A stretch of DNA of 64,000 bases from assembly GCA_027605045.1 (NCBI GenBank), contig JAQFWX010000004.1, positions 868,001 through 932,000 of the forward strand, read 5' to 3'. The notes below the pieces were generated by a model that made no database searches, was not told the origin of the DNA, and saw nothing but the letters and a program-made list of their open reading frames with translations. This document shows positions 42,655 through 55,407 of the stretch, one piece after another (the first letter of the stretch is position 1; the number at the start of each line of letters is the position of its first letter). Source of the stretch: Phallus indusiatus. Its lineage: Eukaryota > Basidiomycota > Agaricomycetes > Phallales > Phallaceae. Both the position numbers and the translations under genes were made by a program.

Positions 42655-44087
42655 ATGTCCAATGTTCGCTATTCTAATTCTGGTCTTGACCAATACACCA
42701 GAGAGGAGATGAACGCACGATTCACCGCCAAAAGCACTGCGTCCGTAGACCTCGACGGTCCCAATTTCAAAGTCCATCAAGCATCCTTTCAAGCATATAA
42801 AAGTCAAAATGAAGATAGGACAGCCGTTCTGCACACTCATTATGGGTTAATCGTTGGTGTTTTTGATGGTATGCTAATCAATTTCTTCCACAAATTCATT
42901 AGTACATATATGAATTGAGCTTGCAGGTCATTACGATAATACGCTTTCAGAATATGCTTCTAAGCATTTGATGAAAGCCGTTGACGAACGAATCTCTACT
43001 GAAATTACCAAGGACTCTGCCACTCTCGATGATACTATACCTAATGCACTCGTTGATACTATTCAAAAATTCGATGCAACACTTCATGAAACTCTGATAA
43101 GCAGGTTACGTGCCATGGATCCCAAGCCTTGGAACGAATGGACTGGGGATGATATACCTCTCTTCCTAGGTATGAAAGAACAGGGGGAACATGACCCTTA
43201 TCCCGTTATGAGGCGTTCCTGTGTTGGATCGACTGCGTTAATTGCCGTCATTATATTGAAAAACTCTTGTCCTGGTGAACAGACTATGTGGGTCGCCTCC
43301 CTGGGCGACTCAGAAGGATGTGAGTGTTTATCTATCTAAAAAAAACACTGTGATATTATCCGAGTCGTTCGTAGATCTCGGTCGCATTGTTAATAATGTC
43401 CTAACTGCCACCCCTCTGAACGATTTTCATAATCTATACAACATTGCTGAAATCCAACGACTTCAGGAAGAACATCCCAATGAAGATGATCTCATTCGGT
43501 ACCATCGGGTCAAAGGGAACCTTGGTGTTACGCGAGGTATGAATGTAGTCGCGCTGTCATGCCGATACTTATTTAATACGGGGCTTTTCCTTATAGCTCT
43601 TGGCGATAACATACTCAAAGCACCCCTTGATCTCGCCTACGTGCTAAGCATGATGTGGGGCTGCCCAATCTTTTCAACAACTGTCGCTGAATGGGCTCGA
43701 GCCAAGCACACCCCTCCTTATATTTCCTCAACAGCATCTGTCATGCGTTTTTCCATCCGAAAAGGAGACATTCTTATTTTCACTTCCGATGGACTGCGGT
43801 CAACACTTGAAGAACAGGGAATACCTAGCGGGGAGGTGGGAAACATGATCGTGTCTCTCGCTGGTATGGACCTGTTGGATCGTGAAACATTATCCTCTTG
43901 GGAAAAGATCATAGGCCACTCCTTTATATCTTCTGCCGATATTATTAATACTGCTGATGGGGTCATTCGTAACATACTATTCGGTTTAGATGATTTTCGC
44001 ATGGCTCAGGAGACCATGAGTATGCCCGAGGACAATAAGCATTATCCGCGGGATGACATGTCCCTTGTCGTTGTCAATGTTCTGTAA
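42655..44087 (+). CDS. PP2C-type protein phosphatase
   Basis: Four exons (42655-42868, 42927-43319, 43375-43536, 43597-44087) give 419 aa. Motifs are SQNEDRTAV, LIVGVFDGHYD, CVGSTALIAV, VASLGDSEG, RVKGNLGVTRALGD, ILIFTSDGLRSTL and RDDMSLVVV. So all metal-binding Asp of a PP2C phosphatase are there. There is no targeting peptide. It differs from the mitochondrial-type PP2C 3.5 kb upstream in almost everything outside the motifs, so this is not a recent tandem copy. It matches a group of agaricomycete PP2C-like proteins seen near other PP2C genes; the substrate is unknown. Junction GGAT/ATCTCGG was chosen because it alone keeps the frame. Confidence 0.85.
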
Positions 44088-44374
44088 TATTCCAAGTTCT
44101 CTACGAAATTATGAGTTCAGTTTGAAAATCTATATGCGTCTATAAATACAAAGACTCAGAGTTCATGCGCGAAAAAAGAGAAAAGAATCAGAAATAAAAA
44201 GATCACGTCTTGTATACACCTCTTACTACATATAATATATCATCATACGAGAACGTTTTCATTCACCTTTCGCGTTACAGTGAATAACACACATAGAATT
44301 CATAGAAAAAGATAACAAATTTCTTTAAAGGTAAGAAGACAAGAAAAAGATGCTATGGGAATGAAGTTTCTAAG
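44088..44374. other. Convergent 3' spacer
   Basis: AT-rich 3' flanks of the PP2C gene and F12; nothing else seen. Confidence 0.4.
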
Positions 44375-45026
44375 CTAAGAGCTAGCGGAGCTGCATCCAC
44401 AGGAGGCGTCTAGAGGTAATGTGATAGTGCCCCAAGGAAAACTTCCATAAGCTCCTTCCGTATCAGCATTGAGCCACAGACTATCATCATAAGAAAACTG
44501 ATCATAACCGGTGGGAATATCGGAACTGTTGAGTGCCTTCCAAGCAGTATTGCTTACGACAGTCTGTTTACTGCCATCGCTGTACGTTATTTCGATAGCT
44601 GCTAACAAACCAGCCGGATTGGGAGTGCCGTGATGGTTCACTCCCGTCACGGCCACAAGCGTTCCGCATGGAGAGAACAGTGGAACACAATAGGACTGTG
44701 CATGATGGAAATCGTCACCAGTCCCGATTTCATTCCCGTTAACGAAGAGAGTGTATTGGTCGTCAACCGCGATGAGAACATGTGCGAGGACTGGTGTGAC
44801 ACCTTGGGGGGCGGGGATGAAGCGACGAAAGGGTCTAGTTTCTGGCGGGAGGTTTGTTCCTCCACTCGAAATTTCGTTTGTCCAAATCTAGTGAGAATTC
44901 GAGAAGTTCAATGCTGCGACAAACGTGACAGATAACGCCAAAAGGGCGAAAGAACCTATTGGATAGAAAATTGAGAAAAATTAAAAGCGTATGATTAGGG
45001 TGGACCAACTGACTAGGGAGTTTCAT
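44375..45026 (-). pseudogene. LDF/WIW family outlier F12, nonsense codon
   Basis: Secreted class: 13-nt first exon (45026-45014), GTCAGT donor, AATAG acceptor, leader M-K-L-P-S-S-F-A-L-L-A-L and a hydrophobic end VTFVAA before LNFSNS. The next codon pair, QW in other copies, reads H then TAG (stop at 44,890-44,888). After it the frame stays fully open to the normal end: IWTNEISSGG, HVLIAVDDQYTLFVNG, NPAGLLAAIEITYSDG, TAWKALNS, YDDSLWLNADTEGAYG and a CGCSSASS tail. A single nonsense change in an otherwise intact gene suggests recent loss, or a sequencing error. It lies 16 kb from the main cluster. Confidence 0.8.
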
Positions 45027-46528
45027 GTTAAGCGACCGAACCAATTCTGATGAACATGTTGGCCTTGTTGGTTGGTTTTTAAATTCTCTAGTAGGATGTT
45101 TAAACTCAATTTTTCGATTAAAAAAAAAAACCAAACCCGAGAGTTCTCGGTAAACGCAATTGAAACCTTTTGGGAAACATTTGCACTTATCAAGAATGGA
45201 GGTCGTAGGTTGAGATTACAAACTTAGTCAACGACTGTTTCATCCTCATGTGGGAGGGACGCATAGTCACCCCCCGGTGGATGTCCGAAGGTCGTCATCG
45301 CAATTTCGAGGACATGTTCTTTTAATCTACATAATTGTATGTTCAAATGCGATTCTGCTCAAAGGCGGATAATTTCAAGGGAAGCCAACTCACGTTTGCG
45401 TTAGGAATCACATCCTTTCGAACAGCAATATGAAGCTTCCCACAAAGCACATCAATAATTGTTCAAACAGCTGCAGGAGAATGACATTGTCGGATTAGGA
45501 AGGGTACTATTTTTAAACAGGCTCCTGAAGAGTTTAATGCTTCCTCGACATTTGAACCCTTGAAATTTTTCAGGAACGAAAGCTAAATTGTGCGGCATCA
45601 GAGGAATGGCATACATAAATACACAATGATCTGCAGAACACAGTCAGAACTAGTAGTGAGATAGAATCTACTTACAGTAATTTAATGACCTCTCGCTGAC
45701 CATGATCTTGGAAACAGGTAGATTACAAGCTTTGTTCCAAGTCCAATGAACAGTCATAAGACAAATCTGGAGATGACTATACCATCGCGCCGAATTTCAG
45801 AGTTCTCTACCTCCGCCGTATTCTTGAGACGCTCAGCGAAGCTAAGCCAACACGAGGCCGCGGACATACATTACACATTCGTATAGATGATGTGTCCCAT
45901 ATGATCTGTGAAAGCAAGAGGAAGGCATCCGCGCGATATATTTTTCACTTCAATGCAGCAACAGTCAATATGGAGTATCGGCGGATCGTAGTGACACTGG
46001 CACAAGTATGCTTTGGAAACATTCATTGAAATATAGTCTACCTGGCAGACTTTTCTCAATAATGTCGTTTAGTTCAGTCTGCGCATTAGTCTTATATCTG
46101 AGGTCAGCAGCTCTGTCCGGTTTTCACGCCAGAAAGGATGGTTGTTCTTCTGAAAGATTTGCGTTTAGCTCTGCCAAGTTTCTTTCGGTGCCGACTATAT
46201 TGACTATAAAAAGCAGCGAACCCGTCCAAAAATCTAGTCGGTAAACTTGAAAAGCTATTTTGGAACCGAGAGCCCGAGACACAGTGTCGAGATGATGTGG
46301 TACGCAATGAGGAGCTGTTAGGCGTCTAGGCGCCCACCCAGAGTGTGAATTAAACTTGAAGCTGAATTTGAACCTGCTCAATACTTATTCAAATTTCGAT
46401 GCTTATACTAGATGGAAGTTACAGCAAAAGTACAATGCTCATATTATTCATTGTAATACAAGTTCATATAATTTTCAGGAAGCGAGAATGCGTATATAAG
46501 AAAAGAAAAGGAGTCCTCAGGCTCTGTA
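45027..46528. other. 1.5 kb without a recognised gene
   Basis: Contains the F12 promoter side and AT-rich sequence; ORFs under 90 codons with no features. Confidence 0.5.
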
Positions 46529-48805
46529 TCAATTTTCCATCGGAACTGTTGTAGGACCTGTAGGTGAAGGAGAAAATTTGTCTAATTCACTATTACTATC
46601 AGTGGAATTCTTTAAGTTAATCTCGCTGGCCGCCTTGGCTCTTTGCAAAGCTGGCTCTTTTTCCAGCGGAATCCAAGACATTTCCACGTCGACGTCGACT
46701 ATCCAGGCTCCGAATCCAACAGGAAAATCTACATCTTTGCGGCTTAAAAGCCAATGCACTGGAGTGGTAAGTGTTTCTACCGACTTCGACGGAGGCGGTT
46801 GAGGCATGTGGAAAGTCGGTATAAACCAGAACCATCCCATGAAGACCTGAACGACATTCGGCAATTGATAACAGAAATATCGGTTATTGTCTCACCTGTC
46901 CTAAGAAAAGCTTCACCCTCACTTCTCTACCTGCATCTACAACCACTCCGGACCCATCAGAAATTCGCGGTCCTTCTGTTGTAGAAACGCTCAGTTGATC
47001 CGTGTCCTCTAAAATGGTATTTTCATCCTCGCTTTGAATGTTGTTCGGGATATTTGGAGATGTAGTAGGATTCGACTGAATGCTCTTTTTGACGACCGTC
47101 CATTTGTGGTGATCCAATGGTGATAAGACATGAGTATATATGCTCGACTTGGAACTCTATACGGAGCTTAATTGAGAAAAAAATATTGAATCAACGCAAT
47201 GATGAAACTCACTGGGCCAGTTCCCTTTTCAGCCTCAGTGGAATCAACACTCTCCACGTCCACGCGCCTGTCGGTGCGACCAAACTTGGCAAAGCCCCGC
47301 ACCATCTTAGCTTTATCCCATTTTCCGTCTTTGAATATGTCAGCCACTCCAGCACACTCCCGTTCAGCATCAGGATCTTCCCTTCGTCTTCCCAAGCGTC
47401 CATCCCGACTTCTCGTGCGTTTCTCCCACTCCTCAATATGTGCGACAAACTCGTCATCGTACTTGGACAAGGAAGCCCAAATATTACCCATTCCTTGTTG
47501 GCTATAGCCCGTCCCGATTCCATTACCAGTACTACTAGTAACACTGGCCGTCTTATCCAAAAACTTATTCATTGCTTTAATTAAGGTCATCTTCGCGCTT
47601 CCCGGGTCACGAAGTCGGACCGTAATGTGATGGATTTTGACCTGTGGTTTGCTGAATTTCTCCGTTGAGGGCATACCGAGAGACCAAAACAACGGAGGAC
47701 CAGAGTTGGACAACAAGAGGGACCAGTAGAGTAGAAACCTTCTCTGGGAAGGTATACTGACTCCTTGTTTCGGTTTTCCATCGGACTTTGTTGGAGGTTT
47801 CATCCGACGTGATGAGTGTAGAGCCAGAACACGTTCCAGTGAGGTACCAGATATACTTTCGTTCGACAAGTTCGTAAGATCAGGCAAAGACTTGACCTTT
47901 GGTATCACAACACTAGCTGCCCGAGAAAGCGCTGGCGTCCCTAACTCTCCTTCACCAACTGGCGCACGAGATTCTTCTGTCGTGTCCTGTGCTTCAGGAT
48001 CAGGTCCTCTTTCGTCAACAGGCATATCTTCCGTCTCCACAGTATCCATCCATTCTTCAGCACGAAGTTTCGCCCATTGTTTTGCAGTATAACTTCGTTG
48101 AAGTTTTGGCGGTGCAGGAGAAACATCTAGCGAAACCAGGTAGGCACAGGCGAGCGTTCCCGAACGACCTTTTCCAGCTTATATATGGTGATGTTTGAAC
48201 AACGCGTCTTTCTCTCAAGTTCAATAAGGACCGCGAACCTTTACAATGCAAGACAATGACGTTATCCTTAGATTGGGTCAACCAAGCTCGCATCTCTCTA
48301 ACTGCAAGAGGCAGAATCGCCAAAGGTGGAGCGCTATGAACGAATCTTTCAGCATTTCTGCTTGCTAGGCTGCAACAGTGGAGCCATTGAACGCACTGAT
48401 GGTCCGGAAACGGATACCTAGAAACACGACCATGAAAGAACTGTTCATCATATGAGTTCTCGGTCAAGGGGCAGCTAGATAGAACAAGATCGTGAGACTG
48501 GGAATTTCCGTAGCTTAGCAAACAAAGCAAACAAGTTAAATATCCAATATTTGCCATTATGTCTGTGGTCAAGAAACTTTTTGGCGTCCTCTCTCCTGTT
48601 TCTATAAAATCCTTCAAACCCGTTGGCAGGAAAGCCCATGATAATGACATGATCAGTCACGTAAACAAGATCGAGTTCGACGTCGATCTCGTCATCTTTA
48701 AATCTTGCTTTATTTCCCGATACAATTTTACGGATCTACATAAAAGAAACATGAACAAAAACAAGAATTTGAGATGGACAAACGTTGACATACATACTGG
48801 GCCAT
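46529..48805 (-). CDS. TEP1: PTEN/TEP1-type phosphatidylinositol 3-phosphatase
   Basis: Seven exons (48805-48794, 48735-48533, 48474-48397, 48333-48239, 48177-47213, 47156-46896, 46846-46529) give 643 aa. It removes the 3-phosphate of PIP3/PIP2 at membranes. The N-terminal IRKIVSGNKARFKDDEIDVEL with VYVTDHVIIMGFPANG is the PTEN lipid-binding start. The active-site loop is HCKAGKGRSGT, with both lysines that give PTEN its lipid preference. YPFPDH supplies the WPD-type acid loop. A C2 domain follows (VKIHHITVRL, VRVKLFLGQVFMGWFWFIPTF). Compared with human PTEN (403 aa) it has a long low-complexity insert between the phosphatase and C2 parts. The first exon is only 12 nt (M-A-Q-Y). A full CRE palindrome lies 43 nt upstream of the ATG. 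Confidence 0.93.
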
Positions 48806-48847
48806 GAGAGAGGTATCAAGAAAGAATGACAGTGGTGCAGAGTGTGA

Positions 48848-48855
48848 TGACGTCA
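48848..48855. promoter_or_regulatory. CRE palindrome upstream of TEP1
   Basis: TGACGTCA, the consensus for ATF/CREB bZIP factors, 43 nt before the ATG of the PTEN-like gene. Confidence 0.5.
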
Positions 48856-48965
48856 AAGCGCTTTTTGTGAATCCACAATGAAATTCCCCCAATATGTATA
48901 ACCAAACAACAGTTCACGTAATAACAAACAACATATATCAAAACAAGCAAAAAGAAATTGAATAT

Positions 48966-51451
48966 CTAAAATAACCATCCCTTCTCTCTCGCAAGTAATA
49001 CCACGTCACCAGCATTGGCAAATACCATCCGTGTCCGATCATTACGACTCTTCTTTCCTCCACGTAGATGCATCACCGAGCCTCCTAGGAGAATCTCCAT
49101 TTCCATTAGATTCTCATAACACCTCCTTTCATAGAATTCGTTTGTTCCTGGAACACTGTTCTTGAGACTGGGTGGTCGCAAGCCTTTCTGACGGAGCAGC
49201 TTCAAAGTCAAATAATGCAACCACTGCAGTGAAAACCGTTTAGACCCAAACTAGATAAGGAAAAGGAACTAAATCTACTCACGATAACATTGGTTATTGG
49301 TCGATATTTGTCCCAATGACCGTCATTATGAACTTCTTTAATCATCCGGTATACGTCGAATTGGTAGTCACCTAGAAGCTCTTTAGCCCTTCATACCAAT
49401 CAATTACGCGTTAAAAAACCGACCTTCGCCTTCAAATATAACATCATCGAAAGGGATACAATATATCTGGTCTTTGCAGCTGACTGCATCCATCCGTGCC
49501 AAACCCAGATCTATAATCGTAGCAGCAACACCATACGATGGATGATCCATAGAAAGGAGGTCGTGCTGATGTTGTTTTGATCGTCGTTTCGGTAACGAAT
49601 GATCGATTTGATTGATTAATATTTGTCCCCAGTGTAAATCACGATGCTTCGGAAAACACAACATCAGAGCAGAACAAAAACATCTCCAACACCAACCCAT
49701 ACCTCGAATGAAACAGATGCTTCCGCAATAGCTAACGCTTTAGCGGTTTGCCAGAAAACGGAGCATGCTTGACGCCATGCGACTTTCAATGGAAATTTGT
49801 ACGACTCCAAATCAGGACCACCGTTAGGAAGCACCAAAAGTGCATACGCCTGAGATTTCGTAAAGACACCTTTGATCGATGTGTAAAGTGCTGAATGTCT
49901 CTGGAAATTACTCTACTAACCTGGCCGAATGTTTTCCGATTCCTTTTTTTGGTTGAACTCATCCCACAAGGTGAGCAAGCGAAGCGGATATTCGCCTGTG
50001 ACGATAAAGGTTCTGAACGTATGTATATTAGAGTCGCTAGAGAAGTTTGTAAATATACATATTTGCTTACCCAAGTAATTTGATAAAACCGGGACAGGTA
50101 TTTCCGAGTTCCCGAGTGACTTTAATCTCTTGTAGAACGTCCTTGCAATCCGATTCACAAGGCCAGTCAACATCGTCATTTGGTGCTTGAGATGCCATCA
50201 TTTCATTTCTCAACGGTATAACCTTCAAAACAACATCGCCAATGGCAAAACCTCTGAGTAGCTTGCTTCTCCGATCTTCCGGAATACAAGATCGGCAGTG
50301 GGGTGTTGTTGGAATGTATCGCTAGAAGGGAAACCCTCAATAAACTCGTCAAAACTTCGAGGTACTTCTTGAGAGCATTCTGCAAGTAAAGCAGAAAGAT
50401 ACTGGAGTTCGGGAGGTAAAACATTTTTAGCAAAGCGAGAGGCTCGTTTGCTTCTACTATCCCGCGAAGACATACTCAGCTCTCCTAATTCTGTAAGTGT
50501 TGAATCCATGTGAAGATCGGTTAACGACATGCGATCCTTCGCTATTTTTCTGCGGAGCGATCCAACACGCGTAGAAGGCCTTTGTGGTTTCTGCACCATT
50601 TCGTTACTCTGTGGCTTTGCCCGAGTACTGGATGGGAGGGGGGGTTTCCTGATCGAGTTTTTTCTGAAGTTCGGTCCAGTGATGTCTGGAATATAGTCTG
50701 AGCTGGGATCTTCTTCTTCGTCATCATCGTCAGAGATTATGATAGGTTCATGCGAAACGCCGTTACAGGGAGGAGATGCTGGTCGTTGCTGTTGCTGTGT
50801 TGTGATTACTTTCGAGGGATCGTTTTCATCGTCCGAGTTATTTCCATCTTCCGAGTCAGAAATCACGACAACAGCTCGTTTGGCTTTTCGTCGTTGCGGC
50901 CTACGAACAGGTAGCTCATCGTCTTCCGTAGTTGAAACATTCGTGATTTCTGTTAACTTGCTCTGGCGTGCTGGAGGTTTAGTTGTCTTTTGTCTTCGTG
51001 GCTTAGGGTGATTTTGTTCTTCGTGTCTAGTGTCATCCGTTAGATCGACGAAAGGAGCAAATGTAGGAGTTGGTTGTTTGTGCGGGACTTGCGGGGTTCG
51101 TGTGCCTAGGTAAACTATAGATGGAGAGTTGAAAACAGATGTGCTCTTGAGGCCTAAAGGTTGACGTTGCGGTGTACATCCGGTCCCTTCTTTCGATGGT
51201 ACTTTCTTTGATGCGAGTCCGAAGATGTTTGCAGCTTTGGGCGAGCCCCGAGGAGAAGTGGAATGACCTTTCACTTTTCTGCCCCATCGTAAGAGTTTCC
51301 GGGTTGATGCAGGTGAATGAACAACAGAATTTTCATCCTCGACGACCTGCTTCACTGGCGAGTTGAGACTTGAAGCGTCATTTTCAGAGGACAAATAAAC
51401 AATCCTTGAGCTCCGTTTGCCATAGGTGTTAACTCGTTTAGTAGAAAGCAT
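48966..51451 (-). CDS. Haspin-type serine/threonine kinase (apparent frameshift)
   Basis: Haspin phosphorylates histone H3 Thr3 in mitosis. The N-terminal exon (51451 to about 50,240) encodes about 400 residues of low-complexity nuclear-protein sequence with acidic SDSEDG and DDDDEEED tracts. It is followed by ADLVFRKIGEASYSEV, the haspin glycine loop. Exons after it encode VVLKVIPLRNEM, DVLQEIKVTREL, FTKSQAYALLVLPNGGPDLE, HRDLHWGQILI, TIIDLGLARMD, GDYQFDVYRMIKEV, PITNVIWLHYLTLKLL and a C-terminal helix. The order and spacing match haspin, though the metal motif is DLG. At 50,247-50,250 the frame breaks: GAGGTTTTGCC has four T where five would give EVFAIGDVVLK in frame. This is either a true one-base deletion or a homopolymer error. 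The start was chosen at MLSTKRVNTYG, the first ATG of the conserved-looking frame. Confidence 0.85.
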
Positions 51452-51906
51452 CAGTATAATAAGTACGACAAAGACAAAAGTTGAGAATCCTGTAAAGAAA
51501 TGAGGCGCAGTTTGCTGGCTGAGCTTGATATCAAGGATCCGAATGAACGCCAGAACGTAAAGGAGAAAGTTCAAAGAGCCGATTTTGGACAGATGGTTTC
51601 TGAATACGGTTACGTAATACGCGACGCGCCGAACTGGTCACATGATTAGGTCCGGTGTGCAAAACGGCGAATGCCGAATTTGCCATCTGGCAAAGTGCAA
51701 GCATTCGACGTTCGTTCGGTTCATTTCAAGCTCAAAGACCTTTTGCGAATGTAACTTGAGCAGCGATTATTACGCATATTCGGATAACGCCCATTATTGT
51801 ACCAATTTCACCCTTAGACAACCTCTGTTACACAGCCACTTTACAAACGGTAAGTTAACATTACATATTTATTTATTAAGCCGTTTGTACGTTTTTCATT
51901 CAACGT
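51452..51906. promoter_or_regulatory. Haspin upstream region with MCB-like sites
   Basis: 455 bp between the haspin start and the end of the LEU2-like gene. ACGCGACGCGCC at about 51,619-51,630 resembles clustered MCB/E2F sites, which would fit a cell-cycle gene; untested. Confidence 0.3.
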
Positions 51907-53268
51907 TCACTCAGCAGACGGCAAGTTTTTCAATACAAAAACCACTCTATCTCCAATTTCGGTAGTGGTGCTTTCCCCACCAATGTCTTTTGTTCGCAAG
52001 CCCAATCCTCCAATGGACTTGTCGTTCAAGACGACACGAACCGCTTGCTCGACGGCCTTAGCTTCCTCCTCCAGTCCAAGAGAATATCTCAAAAGCAAAG
52101 CAGCGCTTAAAATCGTCGCCAAGGGATTGGCGATATTCTGATTGGCGATGGTTGGCGCAGAACCATGGATGGGCTCGTACAGTCCATTTACAGTCTGTCC
52201 TCCAGTGGCTGGTGGGCCAGACAAGGACGCAGACGGAGCAAGACCTAACGAGCCAACTAATCCACTTCCTTGGTCAGAGAGACTGTCCAAAGCAGTTGGA
52301 AAATCGGGATCGAAATCTCAAGTTTTGAACAAAAGTAACTCACATATCACCGAAAAGATTTTCTGTCAAAAGGACACCGTTGAACATTCTTGGATTTGTT
52401 ACGAGGTACATCGAAGTAGCATCAACGTAGTAATGCTCAACCGTGAGTTGTGGATATTCATTCTTCAAGGTCTCTGATACAACTGATCGCCATAGTCGGG
52501 AACTCGCGAGCACGTTCGCTTTGTCAATGGAGAAGACTTTGGATGGCGGATTGGAGGACAATGCTAAATGAGCAGCGACACGGGCTACACGTTTAACTTC
52601 TTCCACGCTATATGCCATAGTATCCCATGCTGCTTGAGGTTGAGGTTCAGCATTAGCCTCCTTTCGTTGGCCGAAGTAAGCCCCGCCAATGAGTTCTCTC
52701 AACATAATGATGTTAACGCCTTTGGCGACCGACTCTTTAAGAGGCGAAGCCGAGATCAAGGAGTCTGATGGAAAGTAGATAGGACGGATATTCGCGTAGA
52801 GGTTGAGTTCTTTCCTTAGAGTTAAAAGACTTTGCTCTGGACGAATGGGCCCTTCGATCGGCCATTTCGGTCCACCAACAGCGCCTGTCAAGTATTCAAT
52901 CAGAAGCTTAAAAGAATAACGGACGAAATGAACATACCTAGGAGGATAGCATCAGCTACCTTGCAGGCTTCAAAGGTAGAATCCGGTAAAGGTTTTCCGG
53001 TAGCGTCAATTGCAGCGCCTCCGATAAGGTGCTGTTGAAGATTGAATGTAAATTTGCCTTGACTTCTCTCCTCGATAACTCGAAGAACGCGAACGGCCTG
53101 ACCGACAACCTCAGGACCTGTGGGTAACGCGATCAGCTCCGATATCTGATAATCGGACTCAATTATGCTCTAACCAATTCCATCACCAGGTATGACAGCA
53201 ATGTTGAACCTATATCGGTAGGTTTGTACCAATCATCGAGATTGAGAAAAGAGGACTTACGTTCTCAT
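51907..53268 (-). CDS. LEU2: 3-isopropylmalate dehydrogenase
   Basis: Leucine synthesis enzyme: oxidises and decarboxylates 3-isopropylmalate with NAD. Several exons: the first is only ATGAGAAC (53268-53261), then [25 protein letters not shown] to [27 protein letters not shown] to TENLFGD, and [12 protein letters not shown] to the stop. Key motifs are [66 protein letters not shown] and [19 protein letters not shown]. The usual RELTGG is RELIGG and the usual D-S/A-A-A-M is DATSM, conservative changes. It is divergent from NOB1 across 671 bp. The length is normal for the family. Confidence 0.95.
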
Positions 53269-53939
53269 GGTTAGTGTATGTGCAACAAGTGGAATTCAGA
53301 GTGTGGGCGACCCAGAGCTGTGGGCGCTTGCAGGTAGAATGCTATTTAAATTGGGGCTCAAGCCTCGTTCGATTCGATCCGGGCCGTATTGTCTTAGAAC
53401 AATTTTGCTATTAGAGTTCCAAAAACAAAGTGATACTCCGGATCAGATTAGCTATTTATAGTAAGTTAGAAGGATGTATACCAGATACTGCTACAGAAAG
53501 TAGACTCGGTGGATTCTGTGACGCAATGTCTTCATCCGCACTGGAGATGTAAAACAGCTCATCGATATCTCTTTCTTTCTATCATTTCTTGTTAAGCGAG
53601 AGGAAATTGGCCGCCGATGGGGTGTGTGTATAAAGGTCAGGTGTCTGTTTAGCAAATAACGCCCCAAACTCTCGAGTGTCTCACTAATCTGCACGTTGAG
53701 TCTGCCCTACGTCATGCGTTTTTAGACCTTGTCCTGTGACACCATTCATATAGTCACCGGTTGAGTAGATACGGGCATCCTTGACCGTCTCGGGTTCGAA
53801 AGTCCACGACTTGCTCAAAAACATTTAGCACGCCAGAGCACGCCGTGAATCGCAAGAGAGGCGCTAAATCTTCTCAAGGCGCCTCTTCTCTTTTGCTTAT
53901 CTAATGCAAGCACGTTAGACGCCTGCCAAAAGATTTGCA
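53269..53939. promoter_or_regulatory. Divergent promoter region LEU2-NOB1
   Basis: 671 bp. No TATA box with convincing spacing was seen. A 64-codon ORF on the plus strand (53,267-53,461) overlaps the LEU2 start and is not supported. Confidence 0.45.
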
Positions 53940-55350
53940 ATGGACCATCCTCACAAGGTCAAAAATTTGGTCCTCGACTCTGGTCCTTTATTATCATTAA
54001 CCCCGTTACGGAATTTAGCTGAGAAATATCTGACTGTTCCGCAAGTTCTAGATGAGCTAAAAGACAAAAAAGCTCGAGAGCATCTCGAGAGATTGTCTAT
54101 TACTGCCGGTATAAACATTGAAATCCGGAATCCAAGCGCCGCTGCTTTAGCTCAAGGTTTCTTAAACTTCTATCTTTATTCGACGCATTTGAATATGAAC
54201 TTCTTTTTTATAGTGATACTGGTCGCCAAAAAAACTGGAGACTACTCCGTTTTATCACAAGCTGATTTATCGGTTTTGGCTTTAACCTATGCTCTGGCAG
54301 AAGATGCAAAAAAAGAAATTCCCGAAGTACCCGCAGAAAACGTAACCCCAGAAGATGTTCAAACAAAAGCGGTAGAAGCTGAGACAGAGCCTACTACCGG
54401 GACCGAGACATCGATGATAGATAATTTAACTCGAGATCTGCAAGCGGCTAGTATCACTCCAGAGGAAGCAGACGAGCAGAGCGAGCAAGAAAGTCTCGAA
54501 GACTCTTCAGATGAACAGTCATCTGAAGATCAGCTCCCATTCGATGACCCCCCATCCGAGGATGACGGTGAAGGGGAATGGATCACCCCAACGAATGTCG
54601 CCATGCATAAATCCCGTGCACTCTCCCTGGTACCCGATAGCGGCGCCACAAGTCGCAAAAAACAACCTTCAGAGGACATCAAAGTAGGATGTATGACTGC
54701 TGATTTTGCAATGCAAAACGTCCTTCTACATATGAATCTAAATCTAATCGACGTAGAGGGCAAACAGATATCACATGTCAAGACATGGGTTTTGCGGTGC
54801 CATGCTTGTTTCAAGTTCGTTTGTTATTATTCGAGATTGCCGTTCGTGGATTCTCTAATCATCTATTCACAGAATTTGCAAAGATTCCAGTAAACGTTTC
54901 TGTCCTGCTTGCGGCAGTGCAACCTTGTTACGAACATCAGTTACTCTGTCCGCTCCTAAAACGCCCGGAGGCGAGCCAACTATGCGGGTTCATCTAAAAA
55001 AGAACTTTCAGTGGCGACTTCGTGGCACCAAGTACTCGATACCTTCGCCTAAACCAGGATCGGCCAAAACTGGATCGGGAGAAGGTCTTATACTCCGCGG
55101 TGACCAACCCGAATGGATTCGTGCAGAAAAACGGATGGAAGCTCGTCGAGCAAAAGAAGAAAAGAAATTGACTTCTGCGCTTAACTCAGAAAACGACGGT
55201 GTGCGTCTTGATTGGATGGACCCTGATTGGATGCCTGAGATGTTAACGGTCGGCGCTGGGGGTAAAGGTCGAAATATGGGCAAAGATGGTATGCCCGTCA
55301 TAGGTTATGGTCGGAAAAATCCAAACGAACGAAGACGGCACAAACGATGA
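53940..55350 (+). CDS. NOB1: 20S pre-rRNA D-site endonuclease NOB1
   Basis: Exons 53940-54156, 54214-54814 and 54873-55350 give 431 aa. It cleaves 20S pre-rRNA at site D to make 18S rRNA in late 40S maturation. The N-terminal PIN domain begins NLVLDSGPLL (Asp 13 is a predicted metal ligand), then VPQVLDELKDKKAREHL, VAKKTGDYSVLSQADLSVLAL. A long acidic linker follows (EQSEQESLEDSSDEQSSED). The C-terminal zinc ribbon is split by intron 2: TWVLRCHACFK / ICKDSSKRFCPACG, i.e. CxxC...CxxC. The end is the conserved Nob1 tail (KKNFQWRLRGTKYSIPSP, ILRGDQPEW, GRKNPNERRRHKR). Starts at the first ATG. Divergent to LEU2, convergent with ARPC3. Confidence 0.95.
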
Positions 55351-55407
55351 TCATACAACTTCCCATATATATATGTTACCTAGCTAGTTCTACATTATTG
55401 ATCTTGA

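Noticed and set aside
53360..53820. GTTCGATTCGATCC and GGGTTCGAAAGTCC words resembling tRNA T-loops
   Set aside because: No matching A-box, anticodon stem or acceptor stem could be laid out around them.
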